From Streptosporangiaceae bacterium (GTDB lineage Bacteria > Actinomycetota > Actinomycetes > Streptosporangiales > Streptosporangiaceae), in NCBI GenBank assembly GCA_030039095.1, contig JASHQP010000334.1, forward strand, positions 1-9,422: a stretch of DNA of 9,422 nucleotides, read 5' to 3'. This document shows, in pieces, positions 6,688 through 9,422 of the stretch (the first letter of the stretch is position 1; every line of letters starts with the position of its first letter). The notes beneath the pieces were generated by a model, which had not been told where the DNA came from, did not search any database, and saw nothing but the letters and a program-made list of their open reading frames with translations. The translations under genes and the position numbers were made by a program.

Positions 6688-6975
6688 CTACTCGCAGATG
6701 TCGTGATAGCCGACCGCAAGCCAGGTCACGAGTGGCTCGCCATCGGCATCGGGGCCAATCGTGAACAGCGCCCGGCCGCCAGGGCCAGAGAAACTCCAGG
6801 TCAGTGAGTACATCTCACCGATCTTGTGGATACGAAGACGCTTCGGCCACGGCGCATCGCCGCGGTGCGCCCCGGCGGCAAATGCGGCAAGCAGATGACC
6901 ACGGACGGCTTCGACAAAAAGCCGGCGATGCTCACGGGGCAGCTTCGCGAGTTCGTTCACGCCGACCCGGACCAC
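6688..6975 (-). CDS. orphan RelE/ParE-like protein
   Basis: A frame ending in TGA-type stop at 6688 encodes ELAKLPREHRRLFVEAVRGH, PWPKRLRIHKIGEMYSLTWS, FSGPGGRALFTIG and WLAVGYHDICE. The helical N-terminal half, a KRLRIHKI strand, the YSLTWSF strand and a closing HDI motif suggest the small RelE/ParE ribonuclease-like fold found in many actinobacterial hypothetical proteins. The start is uncertain: GTG 6975-6973 gives 95 aa, GTG 6960-6958 gives 90 aa, and neither has a good ribosome site. No antitoxin-like gene lies on either side: upstream is the divergently oriented MmcQ-like gene, downstream 75 bp then the SRPBCC gene. It may be a solitary toxin relic or a protein with another role. Fold assignment is tentative. 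Confidence 0.6.
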   Translation of the reverse strand: MVRVGVNELAKLPREHRRLFVEAVRGHLLAAFAAGAHRGDAPWPKRLRIHKIGEMYSLTWSFSGPGGRALFTIGPDADGEPLVTWLAVGYHDICE

Positions 6976-7059
6976 AACCTCAAGCGGTTTATCTCTCCGG
7001 CTGCCGCTCGTGCCTGAGGGATGATGGCCAGCACCGGGATATTCGAGGGGGAGGAGCGG

Positions 7060-7425
7060 ATGACCGACGACCTGGCCGGGCGGCTGCGGGAGATCTGCAC
7101 GGCGCTGCCCGAGGTTACCGAGCGGCTCAGTCACGGCGCCCCCACCTGGTTTGTCGCAGGCAAGAAGTCGTTCGTGACGCTGTGGGCCGACGGGCATCAC
7201 GGCGACGGGTTCCCGCATCTGTGGTGCGCGGGCCTGCCCGGAGCGCAGCAGGAACTCACCGCCGCCGGGCCCGGCCGGTTCTTCCGGCCGCCGTACGTGG
7301 GCGGCCGGGGCTGGATCGGCGTCCGGCTGGACGGCGACCCGGACTGGGCGGAGATCGCCGAGCTGTGCCAGGACGCCTACCGGGCGATCGCGCCCGCTCG
7401 GCTGGCGGCCCGCCTCGACGGCTAG
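7060..7425 (+). CDS. MmcQ/YjbR family protein
   Basis: ATG 7060 is preceded by GGGGAGGAG (7047-7055), better than the ATG at 7021. The 121-aa product has the family pattern: helix DLAGRLREICTALPEVTERL, then HGAPTWFVAGKKSFVTLW, the loop GDGFPHLWCAGLPGAQQEL, RFFRPPYVGGRGWIGVRLDG and a terminal helix DWAEIAELCQDAYRAIAP. The fold is CyaY-like and often labelled DNA-binding, but the biochemical role of most members is unknown. It stands alone on the plus strand, with minus-strand genes on both sides, so it is probably monocistronic. A near-exact 17-bp repeat spans its stop codon (7417-7433 and 7438-7454). Confidence 0.85.
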   Translation: MTDDLAGRLREICTALPEVTERLSHGAPTWFVAGKKSFVTLWADGHHGDGFPHLWCAGLPGAQQELTAAGPGRFFRPPYVGGRGWIGVRLDGDPDWAEIAELCQDAYRAIAPARLAARLDG

Positions 7426-7454
7426 CTTGTCGGGCATGACGGCTAGCTCGTCGG
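7417..7454. repeat. 17-bp direct repeat over a stop codon
   Basis: GACGGCTAGCTTGTCGG (7417-7433) recurs as GACGGCTAGCTCGTCGG (7438-7454), 16 of 17 identical with a 21-bp period. The first copy contains the TAG stop of the MmcQ-like gene; the second repeats the stop 21 bp downstream. It looks like a local duplication. Confidence 0.7.
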
Positions 7455-7532
7455 CCACTCCCGGCGCCACTGGTCGAAAAGCTGATCGCGTTCCGGCTCC
7501 AGCAGGCCTTCCCCGGCTGACCGGACGCGGGC

Positions 7533-7769
7533 TCAGTGGTGGCGGCGGGCGCGGTCTTCCTCGCTGTCCCGGTCTTCCTCGCGCTCCTCTTCCCGCTGCT
7601 CGCGTACCTCGGCGCCATGCTCGTCCACGTGCAGCCGGCGTTCGAGCTGCTCCTTGCGGCGCTGCTCCTTCGGTGTCGCGTGCCCCTCGCGCTCCTGCTC
7701 GCGCAGCGATTCGAGTTCCTGCTCCAGCGCGTGGTCGCGCGGCCTGGGTGGCTCGTACGGGTCAGTCAT
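7533..7769 (-). CDS. 78-aa highly charged helical protein
   Basis: ATG 7769-7767 lies behind GGGAGAA (7774-7780) at good spacing, which supports a real gene despite the low-complexity product. Of 78 residues, 43 (55%) are charged: 20 Glu, 6 Asp, 15 Arg, 2 Lys. After a Pro-rich start (MTDPYEPPRPR), residues 13-46 have a helix-compatible pattern with Leu at 15, 19, 22, 42 and 46, and residues 54-76 are almost pure Glu/Arg/Asp, ending in HH. A single helix or coiled coil is likely; there is no signal peptide or membrane span. It lies 153 bp downstream of the ATPase gene on the same strand. I do not recognise the family and give no function. Confidence 0.65.
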   Translation of the reverse strand: MTDPYEPPRPRDHALEQELESLREQEREGHATPKEQRRKEQLERRLHVDEHGAEVREQREEEREEDRDSEEDRARRHH

Positions 7770-7922
7770 CGCGTTCTCCCGGAATCCGCCGGCAGCTGAT
7801 TACCCCCATAAGATCGCATTCGGTGGCGCTCAGCCAAGAGAGGGTCGGCGGATCACGATGCGAGCCGCGATGCCTGACGCGATCTTCGCTCATCCGCGCC
7901 CAGGAGGTCGAGGCAGGAGTCC

Positions 7923-9398
7923 CTAGTTCCCGTAGATCTGGTCCAATCCGACTAGGTGGATGCCGCTGCCTTGGGCCGCGACCAGCGCCGGATCGAAGCC
8001 AGCGCCGGAATAGCAACTGAGGAGCGTGCCCTCCGTGTCGAATCCCTTGATCGCGAGCAGATCTCGGGCGCGGCGGAGGCGCTCGACGTGCCGCAGGTCC
8101 ATGGTCCGGTCCCACTTCACCTCGCCCAGAGAGAGGATCTTGCGCGGCCGCCCGGGCTCGGCCGGGGCGAGCACCGCGACATCGATCTCGATCTGGGTCC
8201 GTCCTGCCGGATCCGTGACCACCCCTGAGCCCACCGCGCCGGGTGGCCCGCCGAACACGTCGGGGCTGGCTCCTATCGCATAGTCGCGGCAGATCTTCTC
8301 GAAGTTCGGCCCTGCTACCTGAGACAGGAAGCGCGGCCTGGCTCCCCCCCACACCACGGCCGCGTTCCCGAGCTCGAGCCTCGCCCAGTCGCGGGCCATG
8401 ATCGCCTGATAGAAGGTGACGAGGGGCTCAGCGATGCGGTACGTCGTCCTTCCCGACCGGAAGAGGTCTGGCTCCCGGATCAGCAGCCGGCTGTCCTCGA
8501 GGACATGCAGGGGGTGCGCTACCTCGTTCGACTTGCGGCCGATGTAGTTCGCGATCCCGCCGGACGTGGAGTTTCCCTCGGCAACAGCAGCGAGCACCGA
8601 GTGATACAGCGACGGATCGCGGATCTCGGTCTCCTCGGCGAGGAGGTAGCGGGCTTCCCGAAACAGCGGGGTCTGCGGGTTGAGTACCGTCCGCATCACC
8701 CAGGCGTCGAAGTCGTCAATGCCCGTGGGGCTGTCTTCACGCACGAGTTCCCGGCGGTAGGCGGGTGTTCCGCCAACGACCGAATGAACAAGCACGGCCA
8801 GCCGGGGATCGGTGATCCCCCAGAACCGTGCGGCATCCCGGTAACCGAAAGGCTGGATGACGAGCTCCAGGCCTGCACGGCCACGCAGCGGCGCCCCCCC
8901 GGAGAGCAGCCCGCCCATCACCGACATGGCGGATCCGCAGAGCAGGAGCCGTGCGCGGCTCCCGGCGCCGCTTCCGCCTGGTCCGAGTTCCCGCTGGATG
9001 ATGGACGGCAGTCCCGGTGACGCTCTGACCAGGAACGGGAACTCGTCCATGACCACCGGAATGGCGCTGCCGTCGGTGAGCCGGAACAGGTACGGGATGG
9101 CGTCGAGCCAGTCCCGGAACGGAGGAACCGGCGATCCGCTGAACCGGACGAGCTCGTCAGCGAACAGCCTGAGCGAGACCGCCTCCGTCAGCTCCAGTGC
9201 CGGGAAGTAGATCCCGCCCAGGGCGCTCGCCAGTGCCTGCAGGAGATAGCTCTTGCCCTGTCTCCGTCTCCCACTTACCACGCCCATAGTGGCACCGATG
9301 CCGTCATCCGTAGCAAAAGCGACCAGCCCTTTCCACTCGGCCTCTCGGCCGAACAGGTGGGCGGGCTTCTGTACTTGCCCATTCCCCGAAGCATGCAT
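7923..9398 (-). CDS. archaeal-type P-loop ATPase with C-terminal DUF234 nuclease-like domain
   Basis: The 491-aa protein starts at ATG 9398-9396. Residues 13-30 (HLFGREAEWKGLVAFA) are the lead-in typical of AAA+ ATPases of this class. Walker A is GRRRQGKS (43-50), Walker B ends in DE at 118-119 (IPVVMDEF), and LLLCGSAMS with Ser156 is the sensor-1 strand. The middle part (about 240-320) resembles a winged-helix region. The C-terminal domain holds Glu404-x-Asp406 and GEVKW with Glu426-x-Lys428, the D...ExK arrangement of the PD-(D/E)XK nuclease fold, as in DUF234. These proteins are widespread in archaea and scattered in bacteria; their role is not established. No ribosome site precedes the start, and a -10 box lies 6 bp away, so the mRNA is probably leaderless. 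Confidence 0.9.
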   Translation of the reverse strand: MHASGNGQVQKPAHLFGREAEWKGLVAFATDDGIGATMGVVSGRRRQGKSYLLQALASALGGIYFPALELTEAVSLRLFADELVRFSGSPVPPFRDWLDAIPYLFRLTDGSAIPVVMDEFPFLVRASPGLPSIIQRELGPGGSGAGSRARLLLCGSAMSVMGGLLSGGAPLRGRAGLELVIQPFGYRDAARFWGITDPRLAVLVHSVVGGTPAYRRELVREDSPTGIDDFDAWVMRTVLNPQTPLFREARYLLAEETEIRDPSLYHSVLAAVAEGNSTSGGIANYIGRKSNEVAHPLHVLEDSRLLIREPDLFRSGRTTYRIAEPLVTFYQAIMARDWARLELGNAAVVWGGARPRFLSQVAGPNFEKICRDYAIGASPDVFGGPPGAVGSGVVTDPAGRTQIEIDVAVLAPAEPGRPRKILSLGEVKWDRTMDLRHVERLRRARDLLAIKGFDTEGTLLSCYSGAGFDPALVAAQGSGIHLVGLDQIYGN

Positions 9399-9422
9399 GA
9401 CCGAAGTATAGTTGACCGAAGT
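9386..9422. repeat. 15-bp-period tandem repeat across the ATPase start
   Basis: CCGAAG occurs at 9386, 9401 and 9416, exactly 15 bp apart. The units are CCGAAGCATGCATGA and CCGAAGTATAGTTGA (11 of 15 identical) and a third cut by the window edge. Within it TGACCGAAGT is exact at 9398-9407 and 9413-9422. The array overlaps both the -10 box and the start codon, so it could be an operator. How far it continues is unknown. Confidence 0.75.
9405..9410 (-). promoter_or_regulatory. -10 box of the ATPase gene (leaderless start)
   Basis: On the minus strand TATACT ends 6 bp before the ATG at 9398. A -10 hexamer at that distance puts the first transcribed base on or next to the start codon. The -35 box would lie beyond the right edge of the window and cannot be seen. 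Confidence 0.6.

Noticed and set aside
6826..7017. 63-codon plus-strand frame ending just before the MmcQ-like gene
   Set aside because: Antisense to the RelE/ParE-like gene, no domain and no convincing start.
6976..7470. Upstream extension of the RelE/ParE-like frame
   Set aside because: Runs through the opposite-strand MmcQ-like gene and is Pro/Arg-rich without family signal.
7536..7799. 87-codon hydrophobic plus-strand frame resembling a membrane protein
   Set aside because: It is the complement of the Glu/Arg-rich 78-aa gene (Glu codons read as Leu on the other strand) and has no ribosome site.
7427..8020. 197-codon plus-strand frame
   Set aside because: Arg/Pro/Ala-rich, overlaps two better supported minus-strand genes.
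9386..9422. Possible CRISPR repeats
   Set aside because: The 15-bp period leaves no room for repeat plus spacer; the units are degenerate tandem copies.

Overview
The window is GC-rich bacterial chromosome with actinobacterial traits: strong G/C bias at third codon positions, GTG starts, compact purine-rich ribosome binding sites, and protein families common in soil actinomycetes. Genus cannot be decided from the sequence. No rRNA, tRNA, CRISPR array or insertion sequence was seen.

Region 1 (1-5932) is a catabolic locus built around a divergent control region at 3172-3423. On the minus strand, reading leftward, are a GlpA-type FAD dehydrogenase with a C-terminal [2Fe-2S] BFD-like domain, a compact 264-aa two-dinucleotide-fold oxidoreductase, a 73-aa single-span membrane peptide, and a class II aldolase that runs off the left edge. 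The first three overlap by ATGA (4 bp) at each junction, so they are very probably translationally coupled and form one complex. On the plus strand are an APC-superfamily permease and a DeoR-family repressor. Inference: the permease imports an unidentified substrate, the flavoprotein complex oxidises it and passes electrons toward the membrane, the aldolase cleaves or decarboxylates a later intermediate, and the DeoR protein senses a (probably phosphorylated) intermediate. The substrate cannot be named from the sequence. The unknown substrate and the tiny membrane subunit make this the most interesting part.

Region 2 (5933-7769) is a patch of small accessory genes: a C-terminal remnant of a dienelactone hydrolase, an SRPBCC (START-like) protein, an orphan RelE/ParE-like protein, an MmcQ/YjbR-like protein on the plus strand, and a 78-aa protein that is 55% charged residues. 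These look like unrelated single genes, not a pathway.

Region 3 (7923-9422) is an archaeal-type P-loop ATPase with a C-terminal DUF234 nuclease-like domain. Its start codon sits inside a 15-bp-period tandem repeat, with a TATACT hexamer 6 bp upstream, which predicts a leaderless mRNA. The repeat continues past the right edge.
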